Source: Oxalobacteraceae bacterium
GTDB lineage: Bacteria > Pseudomonadota > Gammaproteobacteria > Burkholderiales > Burkholderiaceae_D
Reading direction: 5' to 3'
Length of the DNA stretch: 64,000 nt
Assembly (NCBI GenBank): GCA_030698225.1
Contig: JAUYNR010000015.1
Location: 1 to 64,000 of the forward strand
Below are positions 26,201 to 34,103 of the stretch, piece by piece (the stretch's first letter is position 1; every line of letters begins with the position of its first letter). The notes beneath the pieces are model-generated. The model was not told the origin of the DNA. It saw only the letters and a program-made list of their open reading frames with translations, and ran no database searches. The position numbers and the translations under genes are program-made.

Positions 26201-26430
26201 GGCACCGACAGCATGGCGGTGGTGAGCGGATACGTGACCTGGTCTTCCACCACTTGCGGCGCCTGGCCCGGATATTCGGTATATACGATAACCTGCACGT
26301 CCGACAGGTCGGGCAGCGCGTCGATCGGCGTTTTCAGGACCGCATAAACGCCGCCGATGGTGACGAACAGGGTCGCGAGCAGGACCAGGAAGATATTCCT
26401 GCCCGACCATTCGATGAGCTTGTTGAGCAT
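23296..26430 (-). CDS. cusA: CusA-type heavy-metal efflux RND permease
   Basis: 1044 residues, a full-length HME-RND pump. The start L-I-E-W-S-G-R-N, T-P-I-D-A-L-P-D-L-S-D-V-Q-V-I-V and TM4 motif G-A-M-V-D-A-A-I-V-M-I-E-N-A-H-K are those of the Cu(I)/Ag(I) CusA branch. The porter segment R-I-D-M-L-S-T-G-I contains the Met equivalent to a CusA copper ligand. It exports Cu(I)/Ag(I) from periplasm or cytoplasm via proton antiport, with CusB and CusC. It starts 12 bp after the cusB stop. Confidence 0.93.
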   Translation of the reverse strand: MLNKLIEWSGRNIFLVLLATLFVTIGGVYAVLKTPIDALPDLSDVQVIVYTEYPGQAPQVVEDQVTYPLTTAMLSVPKSKVVRGFSFFGASFVYIIFEDGTDIYWARSRVLEYLNFASGRMPKGVAPQIGPDATGVGWVYQYVVLAKDKTLAELRTLQDWYLRYQLTKAHGVAEVASIGGFVQTYQVTVDPVKLRAYGIALNKVAQVIRESNRDVGGRVIEMAETEYMVRGKGYLRGKGDLETLVVKSEGGTPVLVRDIARVELAPDERRGLTELNGEGEVVSGIVMSRYGQNALEVIQNIKAKIGEISAGLPAGVSIEAVYDRSDLILRAIDTLKRTLIEESIIVALVCFVFLLHVRSALVAILMLPVGILIAFIAMRLLGMSSNLMSLGGIAIAIGAMVDAAIVMIENAHKHLERLKEGHSNQQRVEALIVACKEVGPSLFFSLLIITVSFLPVFTLESQEGRLFSPLAYTKTFAMAGAAILSLTLVPVLMVLFIRGKIMPEAKNPVNRFLIWIYRPIITGVMRWKKLTIVAALLALIVSLYPASKLGSEFMPTLNEGSLLYMPASLPGMTMTKAAELVQTQNKIIKSFPEVVSVWGKAGRANTATDPAPTEMFETVINLKPESEWRSGMTMDKLIGAMDKALQFPGVSNAWTMPIKARIDMLSTGIRTPIGIKVFGKDLEQMEILAKQIEAVVKQVPGTTSAFAERITGGFYLNIEPDRAQLARYGLSVGDVQDVIGTALGAEMVTTTVEGRERFGVTVRYPRELRSNPQQIGREVLVPTMDGAMIPLGQLARIEVAKGAPGIRTENALLSAYIYVDIRDRDIGGYVADARKAVNAQVKFPPGYYATWSGQFEYMERAIEKMKVVVPVTLLIIFLLLYLNFKRLTETLIVMLSVPFALVGGIWLMWLLGYNMSVAVAVGFIALAGVAAETGVVMLIYLDHAWEEAKAKCRVAGTTPNAADLYQAVMEGAVERVRPKIMTVVAIMAGLLPILWGTGTGSEVMSRIAAPMVGGMISSTVLTLAVIPALYALVKQWRLNKGWEN

Positions 26431-26442
26431 CGCGTGTCCCCG

Positions 26443-28077
26443 TCAGTGTCCGGCATGCGGATTGGTCGGCGCGCTGCCGCCCGCCGCCGTGCCTGCGCTG
26501 GGCTTGAGCGCGGTGATCACCCATTCTCCGGGCTGGCGCTCGACAAACTCGAACGCGACCGCAGCACCCGGCTTCAAGTCTTTCAACAGCGCGTCGTTGG
26601 CGAGCTTGAATTCCATCGTCATTGCCGGCCAGTTGAGGCTCGCGATCGCGCCGTGATTGATGCTCACCGTGCCAGCCTTGGCATCGATCTCATCCACCGT
26701 GCCTGCGGCCTTGTGCCCGACGGCTTTGGCCGGCGCAGATGCATTTTCCGCGGCAGGAGCCGACTGTTTCGGTTGCCCGAAGCTGCCAATTGCCGCCTTC
26801 AGGTTGCTTTCGGCATCGATCAGGAAATTAGCGGTGACCACCGCCTGCTCGCCCTCCTTGACCCCCTCCAGCACTTCGACGGTGTCGTCGCTGCGCGCGC
26901 CGAGCTTGACTTCGCGCGGTTCGAACCGCCCCTCCTTGACCTGAATCAGCACGATGCGGCGGGTGCCGCTGTCGATGACGGCCGACAGCGGCACCGTCAC
27001 CGCGTTTTTCCTTGCTGGCACCGCCAACTCCACCTGCGCGAACATGCCGGGTTTCAGCAGCAAGCCGGGATTGGGCAGTTCAATCCGCACCTGCAGCGTG
27101 CGCGTATCGGCTTTGAGGGTCGGATAGACGTACGCGACGGTGCCTTCAAAGTCCCGGTCCGGATAGGCGTTGATCCTGACCTTCGCCTTGGCGCGCGATT
27201 TGACCAGACCGATATCCTGCTCGAACACGTCCGCCAATACCCATACCGATGACAGGTCGGCGATCTGGTACAACATCTCGCCCGGCATGAAGCGCATGCC
27301 CTGGAATGCTTTCTTTTCCGTCACGATGCCGGCAACCGGCGAGCGGAATGTCATCGTGCGTTTCGCTTCGCCGGATCTGGCCAGAGCCTTGACCTGTTCC
27401 TCGGAGATATCCCAGTTCTTCAGGCGCATCAGGCTAGCTTCCGCAAGCTGCTTCATGCCGTCCTGCGCATCGCTGCCCGCGTCCTTCAGCGAAGCGACGC
27501 CTTGCGCGGCGATCGCGTATTCGCGCTGCGCGGAGACCAGTTCGGGACTGTAGGCTTCAAACAGCGGCTGCCCTCTGGAGACCGCCTGGCCGGTGGCATT
27601 TACATGCAGGCGTTCGACATAGCCTTCGAACTTGGGGGAAATCAGATACGTGCGCCGTTCATCGGCCTCGATGCGTCCGGCGGCGCGCACGATCTTCTCG
27701 ATCGACTTGATGCTGGCAGCTTCCGTCCTGACGCCGAGTTTCTGGACTTTATCGGTACTGATCCTGATCTGGCCGGCAGAGTCCGGTTCGGCGTCGTCCT
27801 CGCCCTCATAGACCGGGATGTAATCCATGCCCATCGGGTCTTTCTTCGGCACCGGCGAGGTGTCGGGCAGGCCCATCGGGTTGCGGTAATACAGAAGCTT
27901 GCGCTGCTTCTGCGCGCCGCCGGCTTCGCTGCCGGCAACCGGCGCAGCACCCTGGCGGCTGCTTGTGCCGCTGTTGCCTGCCCCGCTATTACCTAACCAA
28001 TAACCGCCGCCCGCCGCCAGTGCAACCAGTGCAGCCACGACCAGCATCCCGATCGCTATTTTCGCGCGCTGTTTCAT
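26443..28077 (-). CDS. cusB: CusB-type adaptor with fused C-terminal CusF domain
   Basis: 544 residues, longer than E. coli CusB (about 407). An N-terminal membrane anchor (A-L-V-A-L-A-A-G-G-G-Y-W-L) is followed by a heavy-metal-binding motif (Y-Y-R-N-P-M-G-L and K-K-D-P-M-G-M-D-Y-I-P-V-Y) near residues 60-95. The adaptor hairpin, lipoyl and beta-barrel domains follow. Residues about 450-530 form a CusF domain (G-T-V-D-E-I-D, I-N-H-G-A-I, L-N-W-P-A-M-T-M-E-F) with the copper-site His, Trp and Met residues. The last residues are N-P-H-A-G-H. The gene overlaps cusC by 4 bp. Confidence 0.92.
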   Translation of the reverse strand: MKQRAKIAIGMLVVAALVALAAGGGYWLGNSGAGNSGTSSRQGAAPVAGSEAGGAQKQRKLLYYRNPMGLPDTSPVPKKDPMGMDYIPVYEGEDDAEPDSAGQIRISTDKVQKLGVRTEAASIKSIEKIVRAAGRIEADERRTYLISPKFEGYVERLHVNATGQAVSRGQPLFEAYSPELVSAQREYAIAAQGVASLKDAGSDAQDGMKQLAEASLMRLKNWDISEEQVKALARSGEAKRTMTFRSPVAGIVTEKKAFQGMRFMPGEMLYQIADLSSVWVLADVFEQDIGLVKSRAKAKVRINAYPDRDFEGTVAYVYPTLKADTRTLQVRIELPNPGLLLKPGMFAQVELAVPARKNAVTVPLSAVIDSGTRRIVLIQVKEGRFEPREVKLGARSDDTVEVLEGVKEGEQAVVTANFLIDAESNLKAAIGSFGQPKQSAPAAENASAPAKAVGHKAAGTVDEIDAKAGTVSINHGAIASLNWPAMTMEFKLANDALLKDLKPGAAVAFEFVERQPGEWVITALKPSAGTAAGGSAPTNPHAGH

Positions 28078-29345
28078 AGTTCTTCCCCTAAGATTCGTTC
28101 AATGTCGGCCAGGCGTGCTTGTGCTTCTGCCTGCGCCTTGATCTGATTTTGTTTTGCCTGGCGAATCTGCCGCTGCGAGTCGAGCAAGGAGGCGAAATCC
28201 ACCTTGCCGTTTTCATAGCTGGCCAGCGCTGCCTTGTAGGTAAGCTCGGCCTGCGGCACCAGGCTGGTTGCAAGCAGGACTTCGGTGCGGCGCGCGGCGT
28301 CGAGGCCGGAAAGGTTTTCGGAAAGCTCGGCCAATACCTGGTTCGCGGCCGCTTCCTTGCGCGAGCGGGCAGCCGACAGCATCGCTTCGGCTTCGCGTTC
28401 CTGCGCACGCCGTGAGGATTGTTGCAGCGGAATATTGATCTCGACCATCAGCTCCCATTCCCGGATCGCATTGCGAGACTGGGTCGGGGCAATGCCGACG
28501 GCAAAATCCGGATAGCGGTTCTTGTAGGTCAGTTCGCGGGTTTTCTCGGCCGCTTTAATCCGCGCGTCTTCCGCAAACAATTGCGGATTGCGGCCGCGGA
28601 CCCGGTCTTCGAGTCCGGCGTAGTCCAATTTGACCGGCGGCGGCAAGGGGCGCAGGCGCTCCGGCGCCGCCAGCGGTGCATTCGCGGGACGCGCCAGGAT
28701 CATGTTCAGGCGGGCCTGGATCATGCGGTTTTCATTTTCCAGCGCAATCAACTCGGTCCTGAGGTTGGTCTGCTCGACCTGAGCCCGGATCGCGTCCGAT
28801 TGCGCGCCAATGCCGCCCGCATAGCGCGCTTGGGTCACTTGTTCCAGGCGCGCCATCAAATCCAGAATTTCACTGGTCAGACGCTGGTTCTGGTGCACGT
28901 AGTAATACTGCGCAAAGCCGGACTTGATGCGCGACGACAGGTCCGCCCAGCTTCCCAGCGCGCGTCCATTGGCAGCGTCGGCTTCCAGCGCGGCAATGTC
29001 GCGTTTTAGATCGCGCTTGCCGAACCATGGCAGGTCTTGCATCACTGTATACTTGGTGCCGCCGACCCGGTTGGGCTGCAAGGTCGGACTTTGTTCGCCC
29101 GCCATCGTGATGTCCATTAATTCCACGCGCAGTTTGGGATCGGGCAAGGCGCCGGCTGGCGCAATGCGATCAAAGGCTGCGTCGGCTTCATAGCGCATGC
29201 TCGCGAATTCGGGATTGCGCTCCTTGGCCAGCACAAGGAGGCTTTCCACACTGGCTCCCGGTAGCGCTTGGCCGGCAAGCACTGTAACCGGCGTACCGAC
29301 GGCCAAAAGTATGGCGATAGCACTCGCATGTAAAACGTGTTGCAT
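28074..29345 (-). CDS. cusC: TolC-family outer-membrane factor of the Cus pump (CusC role)
   Basis: 423 residues with a signal peptide ending near V-L-A-G-Q and two repeats of the outer-membrane efflux domain with long Ala/Glu/Arg helices. Markers are L-P-D-P-K-L-R-V-E-L-M-D-I, L-P-W-F-G-K-R-D-L-K and the C-terminal L-L-D-S-Q-R-Q-I-R-Q. It forms the outer-membrane channel of the tripartite pump. It differs from E. coli CusC in lacking a lipobox, so it belongs to the shorter TolC-like group. GGAGAAATC site before ATG 29345. Confidence 0.85.
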   Translation of the reverse strand: MQHVLHASAIAILLAVGTPVTVLAGQALPGASVESLLVLAKERNPEFASMRYEADAAFDRIAPAGALPDPKLRVELMDITMAGEQSPTLQPNRVGGTKYTVMQDLPWFGKRDLKRDIAALEADAANGRALGSWADLSSRIKSGFAQYYYVHQNQRLTSEILDLMARLEQVTQARYAGGIGAQSDAIRAQVEQTNLRTELIALENENRMIQARLNMILARPANAPLAAPERLRPLPPPVKLDYAGLEDRVRGRNPQLFAEDARIKAAEKTRELTYKNRYPDFAVGIAPTQSRNAIREWELMVEINIPLQQSSRRAQEREAEAMLSAARSRKEAAANQVLAELSENLSGLDAARRTEVLLATSLVPQAELTYKAALASYENGKVDFASLLDSQRQIRQAKQNQIKAQAEAQARLADIERILGEEL

Positions 29346-29422
29346 ATGATTTCTCCGGATAGCATGGTGCGATACCGTCCACGCATGACGCGGGACAGCT
29401 TACCTGAAGGCGGTCTGGAAAA

Positions 29423-29833
29423 TTAGATTCGGAAGCAGCAGTTCCGGATAGAGAGCGGCGGCGCGGTGGTTCTCGTCAGGAAGTTGGCCTCGGCCGGCCG
29501 GTCAATCGATCGGAAGCCGCTATCGGCATGGCTGACAGCCTGCACCAGCATGGTTGCCATGAACGGCGACACATGGGGCAATTCAGGCTTATCGAGTGAT
29601 TGTTTGCTGACCTGGCTTTGATGCTGGCACAGCTCAGTCTTTGCCGACTCGCCCCCCTCGCATCCGCCCACCGCGTGATGGTCGATCGGCACTGCCGACG
29701 CTGCAATCGACCCAATCGCCTGTCCGATTTCCATGCTCGGACACACATAGCCTGCCACCGCAAGCTGGGTAAACAGCACACTGATTAGCGCAAGCAATGT
29801 TGCCACGAAGCGGGATCGGCGGGACAGTTTCAT
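29423..29833 (-). CDS. small exported Cys/His protein, CopL/DUF2946-like
   Basis: 136 residues. A hydrophobic signal (V-A-T-L-L-A-L-I-S-V-L-F-T-Q-L-A-V-A-G) is followed by Y-V-C-P, I-D-H-H-A-V-G-G-C-E, and an end T-A-P-P-L-S-I-R-N-C-C-F-R-I. I recall this tail from small proteins that precede copper operons, loosely called CopL or DUF2946. Candidate metal ligands are the His pair and several Cys. Function unproven. ATG 29833 is preferred to the TTG nine codons upstream. It is the first gene of the cus operon, 77 bp before cusC. Confidence 0.6.
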   Translation of the reverse strand: MKLSRRSRFVATLLALISVLFTQLAVAGYVCPSMEIGQAIGSIAASAVPIDHHAVGGCEGGESAKTELCQHQSQVSKQSLDKPELPHVSPFMATMLVQAVSHADSGFRSIDRPAEANFLTRTTAPPLSIRNCCFRI

Positions 29834-30159
29834 TGATTCTGTATTCTGTTTTTCAAGCAAACCTGCGTGCTTGATACCGTTGTTTTATTAGTCTGTAATG
29901 GAAACTGACATGATTGAAAAAAGTTTGTCCAATCGTTTGAGTCCATTATACGTAATTGCTATTTTGCAAGTTCAGTTTACGCCACAGATACAAGCAAATA
30001 GATGACGCTACGATTACATCTTTGTCATTTGAAAGTGGAAGCTCGAAATGCTACGATTTTTTCAATGGGCGCATCACAATTTTCCGTCATAAATTCCCAG
30101 TAATAGTCGCAATAGATAAAATCGCAGACAGCTACCTATGCTATGGCTTATTGCTTGCT
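29834..30159. other. control region of the cus operon
   Basis: An AT-rich stretch of 326 bp between the cusS stop and the copL-like gene. It contains a CusR/CopR-type box (30012-30029). A + strand frame at 29956-30267 runs into the cusS 3' end and shows no protein character. Confidence 0.6.
30012..30029 (-). promoter_or_regulatory. CusR/CopR-type box upstream of the cus operon
   Basis: Minus-strand reading is TGACA-AAGAT-GTAAT, an exact match to the TGACA-N5-GTAAT pattern I recall for CopR-type sites. It lies about 185 bp before the copL-like start. Confidence 0.6.
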
Positions 30160-31566
30160 TTAACTAGACGATGGAAATACCAGCCGAAACGTCGTCATCG
30201 CGTCCGGAGCGCTTTCCACCTCGGCCCGTCCACCATGCAACATCATGATGGATTGAACAATGGCTAAGCCTAAGCCGGTGGACGATGCCGAATCGCTGCG
30301 CGCGTCATCGCCGCGATAAAACCGGTCGAATATCAAGGGGATATGTTTCGGGGTGATACCGATTCCCGGATTAGTCACAGTAATCGCCATCCCTTCTTGC
30401 ATAGGCTGCGTGGCAAGGCGAACCACGCCTCCTTTCGGCGTGTACCGTATCGCATTTGCAACCAGATTATTGACAGCGCGTCGAAACAGGATCGGATCCG
30501 CCTCCAGGCTGCCTCTGGCATCCACGGCCAGTTGCACTTGCGCATCCTCCGCAATACCTTCAAAGTAATCCGCGATGTGCTGCAATTCATTATAGGGATC
30601 TAAACGTTGTTTATTCAGCACGAAGTTGGCGTGGTCGGCGCGCGCCAGAAACAGCATATTTTCGACCATGCGCGCGAGACGCTCATACTCTTCTTCATTC
30701 GATGCGAGCAAGGACTGGTAATCTTCGATTGAACGCGGTTGAGACAGCGCCACTTGCGTTTGCACCATCAGATTGTTGATCGGCGTGCGTAAATCGTGTG
30801 CCAGATCGGCAGAAAATTGCGACAGGCGCTGGAAGCTGCGATGCAGCCGGTCCAGCATGTCGTTGAATGCCAGCACCAGCATTTGCAATTCTTTCGGTGC
30901 GGCAGTAACGTCCAGCCGCATTTCCAGCCGTTGGGCAGTGATCGATTGCGCCTGCTTTGCAATCGCACGTATCGGGCGCAAGCCTTGCCGCACCACGATG
31001 TAGCCTGACAATGCCGCCAGCAGTGCGCCGAAAAAGACTGCTGCAAACACCTTGTTGCGATGAGCCCGGAGCAATGCCATCCGGTCCGAATCGGTTCGCG
31101 CCACAATGATTTGAACTTGCTCATGCGTATTACCCAATACGCCCCATGCGGAGACCGTGCGGGCAGAAAGCCCCGGGTTCAGCGTCCATCGGCCCAACGA
31201 TGCCTTGCCCGGCGTCTGATTCGCCGCTGCAACTGGCAATGTCGATAATGCGCCGTGATCGCTATGGTTTTGCATCAGGATGTTTCCATCGGCTGATTTC
31301 AAAATAATGATTAAACCATCGTGAACGGCAGCGACATCCAGAAAACGATGTGGATCGTCCTGGATTTCCTTGACTGAAGACGTTTCCAGTAAAAAATGGC
31401 GGATTAAAGCAATTTTCCCTATTAATTCAAGATCATCATGGGATTCAAGTTGGCTCGTCAGCGATTGGTACAGATAGGTGCCGACGCCGGCAAACGTCAG
31501 CGTTGCAATCAATGCAAACAGCAAGCCCAATCGTGTGGTTAGCGAAGCAGGATGCGGCAGCTTCAT
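30160..31566 (-). CDS. cusS: heavy-metal sensor histidine kinase CusS
   Basis: 468 residues. TM1 (about 15-35) and TM2 (about 170-190) enclose a periplasmic sensor domain of about 135 residues with H-D-D and H-S-D-H clusters. HAMP follows, then the H-box [13 protein letters not shown] with the phosphorylated His, N-box [10 protein letters not shown] and the [10 protein letters not shown]-box. The CusS/CzcS family senses periplasmic Cu/Ag. It overlaps cusR by 4 bp. The order regulator-kinase-operon, all on the minus strand, fits control of the Cus genes. Confidence 0.92.
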   Translation of the reverse strand: MKLPHPASLTTRLGLLFALIATLTFAGVGTYLYQSLTSQLESHDDLELIGKIALIRHFLLETSSVKEIQDDPHRFLDVAAVHDGLIIILKSADGNILMQNHSDHGALSTLPVAAANQTPGKASLGRWTLNPGLSARTVSAWGVLGNTHEQVQIIVARTDSDRMALLRAHRNKVFAAVFFGALLAALSGYIVVRQGLRPIRAIAKQAQSITAQRLEMRLDVTAAPKELQMLVLAFNDMLDRLHRSFQRLSQFSADLAHDLRTPINNLMVQTQVALSQPRSIEDYQSLLASNEEEYERLARMVENMLFLARADHANFVLNKQRLDPYNELQHIADYFEGIAEDAQVQLAVDARGSLEADPILFRRAVNNLVANAIRYTPKGGVVRLATQPMQEGMAITVTNPGIGITPKHIPLIFDRFYRGDDARSDSASSTGLGLAIVQSIMMLHGGRAEVESAPDAMTTFRLVFPSSS

Positions 31567-32234
31567 TCCCGCGCTTCCAGCACGTACCCCATGCCGCGCA
31601 GCGTATGAATCAGTTTGCGAGGATACGCTTCGTCGACCTTGGCACGCAAACGGCGCACAGCGACATCCACGACATTGGTATCGCTGTCGAAGTTCATGTC
31701 CCAGACCTGGGATGCAATCAGGGAACGCGACAGCACTTCCCCCTGGCGTTTCGCCAATAGATGCAGGAGTGCAAATTCCTTGGGCGTCAAGTCGATACGT
31801 TCGCCGCCACGCGTGACCCGCCGCTTCAATACATCGATTTCCATGTCGGCAATTTCCAGTCGCTCCGATTCGCGGATCGGGCCGCGCCGCAGCAAGGTGC
31901 GGATGCGCGCCACCAGCTCGGCAAATGCAAATGGCTTGACCAGATAATCATCGGCGCCCAATTCCAAGCCTTTGATCCTATCCTGGACATCGTCGCGCGC
32001 GGTCAGAAACAACACCGGCGTTTCCTGGGTTTTGCGCAATTCCTGCACCACCTGCCAGCCGTCCATGCCCGGCAGCATCACATCCAGCACAATCAGGTCG
32101 TAGGCATCCGCAGTGGCTAATTGCAAACCATCGGTGCCGGTGCGCGCCAGATCAACAACAAAACCCGATTCGGTAAGTCCTTTACGGAGATAGTCACCCG
32201 CCTTCGGTTCATCTTCGACAACTAAAATACGCAT
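31563..32234 (-). CDS. cusR: heavy-metal response regulator CusR/CopR
   Basis: 223 residues, OmpR class. The receiver has [10 protein letters not shown], the phosphorylated Asp in [11 protein letters not shown] and K-P-F-A-F-A-E-L. The winged-helix output has L-T-P-K-E-F-A-L-L and ends [11 protein letters not shown], as in CusR/CopR. ATG 32234 follows a GAGG site; an in-frame ATG at 32246 would add four residues. A CopR-type box lies 61 bp upstream, so autoregulation and control of the divergent czcE are likely. Confidence 0.93.
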   Translation of the reverse strand: MRILVVEDEPKAGDYLRKGLTESGFVVDLARTGTDGLQLATADAYDLIVLDVMLPGMDGWQVVQELRKTQETPVLFLTARDDVQDRIKGLELGADDYLVKPFAFAELVARIRTLLRRGPIRESERLEIADMEIDVLKRRVTRGGERIDLTPKEFALLHLLAKRQGEVLSRSLIASQVWDMNFDSDTNVVDVAVRRLRAKVDEAYPRKLIHTLRGMGYVLEARE

Positions 32235-32294
32235 GAAATGCCTCATCAATTAGCGAATATGTATGTCTATTCTCGCTGAAACTGCAGCGCACAT

Positions 32295-32313
32295 GGATTA
32301 CAAAACTGTAACC
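32295..32313. promoter_or_regulatory. CopR-type box between cusR and czcE
   Basis: GGATTACAAAACTGTAACC contains, on the minus strand, TTACA-N5-GTAAT, one base from the consensus TGACA-N5-GTAAT. It is nearly symmetric and lies between the divergent genes. Confidence 0.5.
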
Positions 32314-32422
32314 TCATTGACAGGCTCTCGTTTACCTCGTCTCCCTATACTTCAATTCATCGATACACACCGTACCGATCGCTCTAGCGGCGTTTTTGAA
32401 TAGCCAGTTAAAGGAAACGATC

Positions 32423-32824
32423 ATGTTGAACCTAAAGAAAAAAACTATTTCGATGTTGACCATGGGCATGTTGTTTGCTGCCATGTCAGCGAGTGCACAA
32501 GCAGAGAAACAAGATAATTGGACAAGCAATTTACTTCTGTCGGCATCGGGCAGTCCGATGATAAATACAGTCGAGCCGTATGGCAACGCCATTGAAGCTG
32601 CAGCTACGACACGTCAGATTGTCTTAACTCCTGATACCAAGTGGATCAACGTGACGCGTGGGGAGTCGGTTAATTTTATGCTGGATGGAAAGTCGTTTGC
32701 CTGGAATTTTTATACCTTGCGCAGCGAGACCAGTTTCGATTTGGCGACGATTGCGCCGAAAGACATCAACGTGCAACAAATACGCGTCTATGTGGCAAGA
32801 AATGTGGATGAAAGGGGACGATAA
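32423..32824 (+). CDS. czcE: CzcE-like periplasmic copper-binding protein
   Basis: 133 residues. The signal peptide ends A-S-A-Q-A-E. The mature protein has the CzcE-family stretch T-P-D-T-K-W-I-N-V-T-R-G-E-S-V-N-F, then S-F-A-W-N-F and I-R-V-Y-V-A. CzcE of Cupriavidus metallidurans is a dimeric periplasmic Cu(II)-binding protein. AAAGGAAACG site before ATG 32423; an earlier start at 32396 would spoil the signal peptide. It is divergent from cusR across the CopR-type box. Confidence 0.75.
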   Translation: MLNLKKKTISMLTMGMLFAAMSASAQAEKQDNWTSNLLLSASGSPMINTVEPYGNAIEAAATTRQIVLTPDTKWINVTRGESVNFMLDGKSFAWNFYTLRSETSFDLATIAPKDINVQQIRVYVARNVDERGR

Positions 32825-33057
32825 AAACTGGCTCGTCGCTTTGGCCATTGAAGCAGTCACCGCTTTAGAATTTATCCGTAATTAATATTGACTGCGGCAC
32901 CTCTCTAAACCTGATTGCGGAGTTCGGATGGTTAAGCGCCAAGAAGCTGCGTTCCAATTTCAAGTAACGCACCAGCAATTTGCGGTAACGGTGGTGCAGG
33001 GTGACCTTAATCTTGTGAAAGACAGTTCGCTCGGCTACACTTTACTGGAATAAAAAC

Positions 33058-33498
33058 ATGGGCTCTTCATCCGTCATGACGACTATCCGAAAACGACTAC
33101 AGCTATTCTGCTGCCTGATGGCCGCGATGTGGGTGTTTTCGATCGCAGTCGGGATCGTCCAGGGTTGTCTGCTTTCATCGGAGGATGGCTTGATATCTCA
33201 CTCCACCATGGGAATGGGTGCCAAGGTTCAACATGCTGTCGTCGCCGATTCCGGCTCAGGTCACCACGAAGATTCGTTGACAGCTTGCGTCGAGCACTGC
33301 GAAAAAAATGCGGTTGGTGTTATCAAGTCGATCCAGCAAGATTTCGGCCAACTTGCTGCACTTGTTCTTACGTTCTATCTGTTAGTGCACCTCGCAGCCA
33401 TGTCGAGTCCCATGCTCAAGCTGCCGTCCCGGCTGTCCTCCTTTGCCACCGTTCGCGATCCCCCGGCAACGATCCGCTATCACCGCTTCAACAACTAG
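33058..33498 (+). CDS. small membrane/exported protein of the copper island
   Basis: 146 residues. An N-terminal hydrophobic segment (about 17-37) ends in G-C-L-L; a second lies at about 105-125. Between them are a G-S-G-H-H-E-D motif and C-V-E-H-C-E-K, which could bind metal. I do not recognise a named family; similar short proteins are found beside czcE/copper genes. It lies between czcE and the Met-rich protein and shares their strand. The start is uncertain (ATG 33058 or 33076). Confidence 0.5.
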   Translation: MGSSSVMTTIRKRLQLFCCLMAAMWVFSIAVGIVQGCLLSSEDGLISHSTMGMGAKVQHAVVADSGSGHHEDSLTACVEHCEKNAVGVIKSIQQDFGQLAALVLTFYLLVHLAAMSSPMLKLPSRLSSFATVRDPPATIRYHRFNN

Positions 33499-33609
33499 TC
33501 TTTCTGATGCAGCCCTGCTTCTGAAGGGTGGCGCATCCATGTGAACTGCCGTTGGCGGAATCACAACCTCTTTGTTTTCTAAACCGTTACATCCATCAGG
33601 AGCTTTGCC

Positions 33610-34068
33610 ATGAACAAAATGCTAGCCATCGGCACATCTGTACTTTTCACTATTTTCGCTGGCTCAGCTAGCGCGGTCGATGAACACCACCCAGCCGATG
33701 CCAAACCAGTCATATCGTCCACCAGCAAACCAGCCATGCCTGCAGCGAAGCAATCTGATCAAGCCGGCATGCAGATGCAGAAAATGGACGAAATGATGAA
33801 AAAAATGCAGGACATGCACGACAAGATGATGGCTGCCAAGACGCCAGAAGAACGTCAGAAGTTGATGGGCGAACACAGGAAATTGATGCAGGACGGCATG
33901 ATCATGATGAAGAGCATGGGCGGCAAGGGCGGTGCGATGATGAACGGTGCGGGTGCGGGGGGCACGATGATGGGGCCAGATGCAATGGAAAAGCGCATGG
34001 ACATGATGCAAATGATGATGGAAATGATGATGGATCGGGAGTCAGGCGGCATGCCGATGTCCAAGTGA
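33610..34068 (+). CDS. methionine-rich exported protein
   Basis: 152 residues with a signal peptide ending A-S-A. The mature chain starts V-D-E-H-H and has a long helix full of Met at M-x-x-M-M spacings (M-Q-K-M-D-E-M-M-K-K-M-Q) and a tail with M-M-Q-M-M-M-E-M-M-M. About one residue in five is Met. Met clusters hold Cu(I) or Ag(I) in the periplasm. The middle T-P-E-E-R-Q-K-L-M-G-E-H resembles small helical metal-resistance proteins. A TCAGGAG site precedes the ATG and the oxidase gene starts 35 bp downstream. Confidence 0.7.
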   Translation: MNKMLAIGTSVLFTIFAGSASAVDEHHPADAKPVISSTSKPAMPAAKQSDQAGMQMQKMDEMMKKMQDMHDKMMAAKTPEERQKLMGEHRKLMQDGMIMMKSMGGKGGAMMNGAGAGGTMMGPDAMEKRMDMMQMMMEMMMDRESGGMPMSK

Positions 34069-34103
34069 GGCGGCGATAACCGAACAATCAATCAGGACTC
34101 CAG

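Noticed and set aside
23602..27252. Long + strand frames opposite cusA and cusB (604 and 572 codons)
   Set aside because: Antisense to well-conserved pump genes; composition typical of shadow frames in GC-rich DNA.
29956..30267. 103-codon + strand frame in the cus control region
   Set aside because: Runs into the cusS 3' end, contains the CopR-type box, and lacks protein character.
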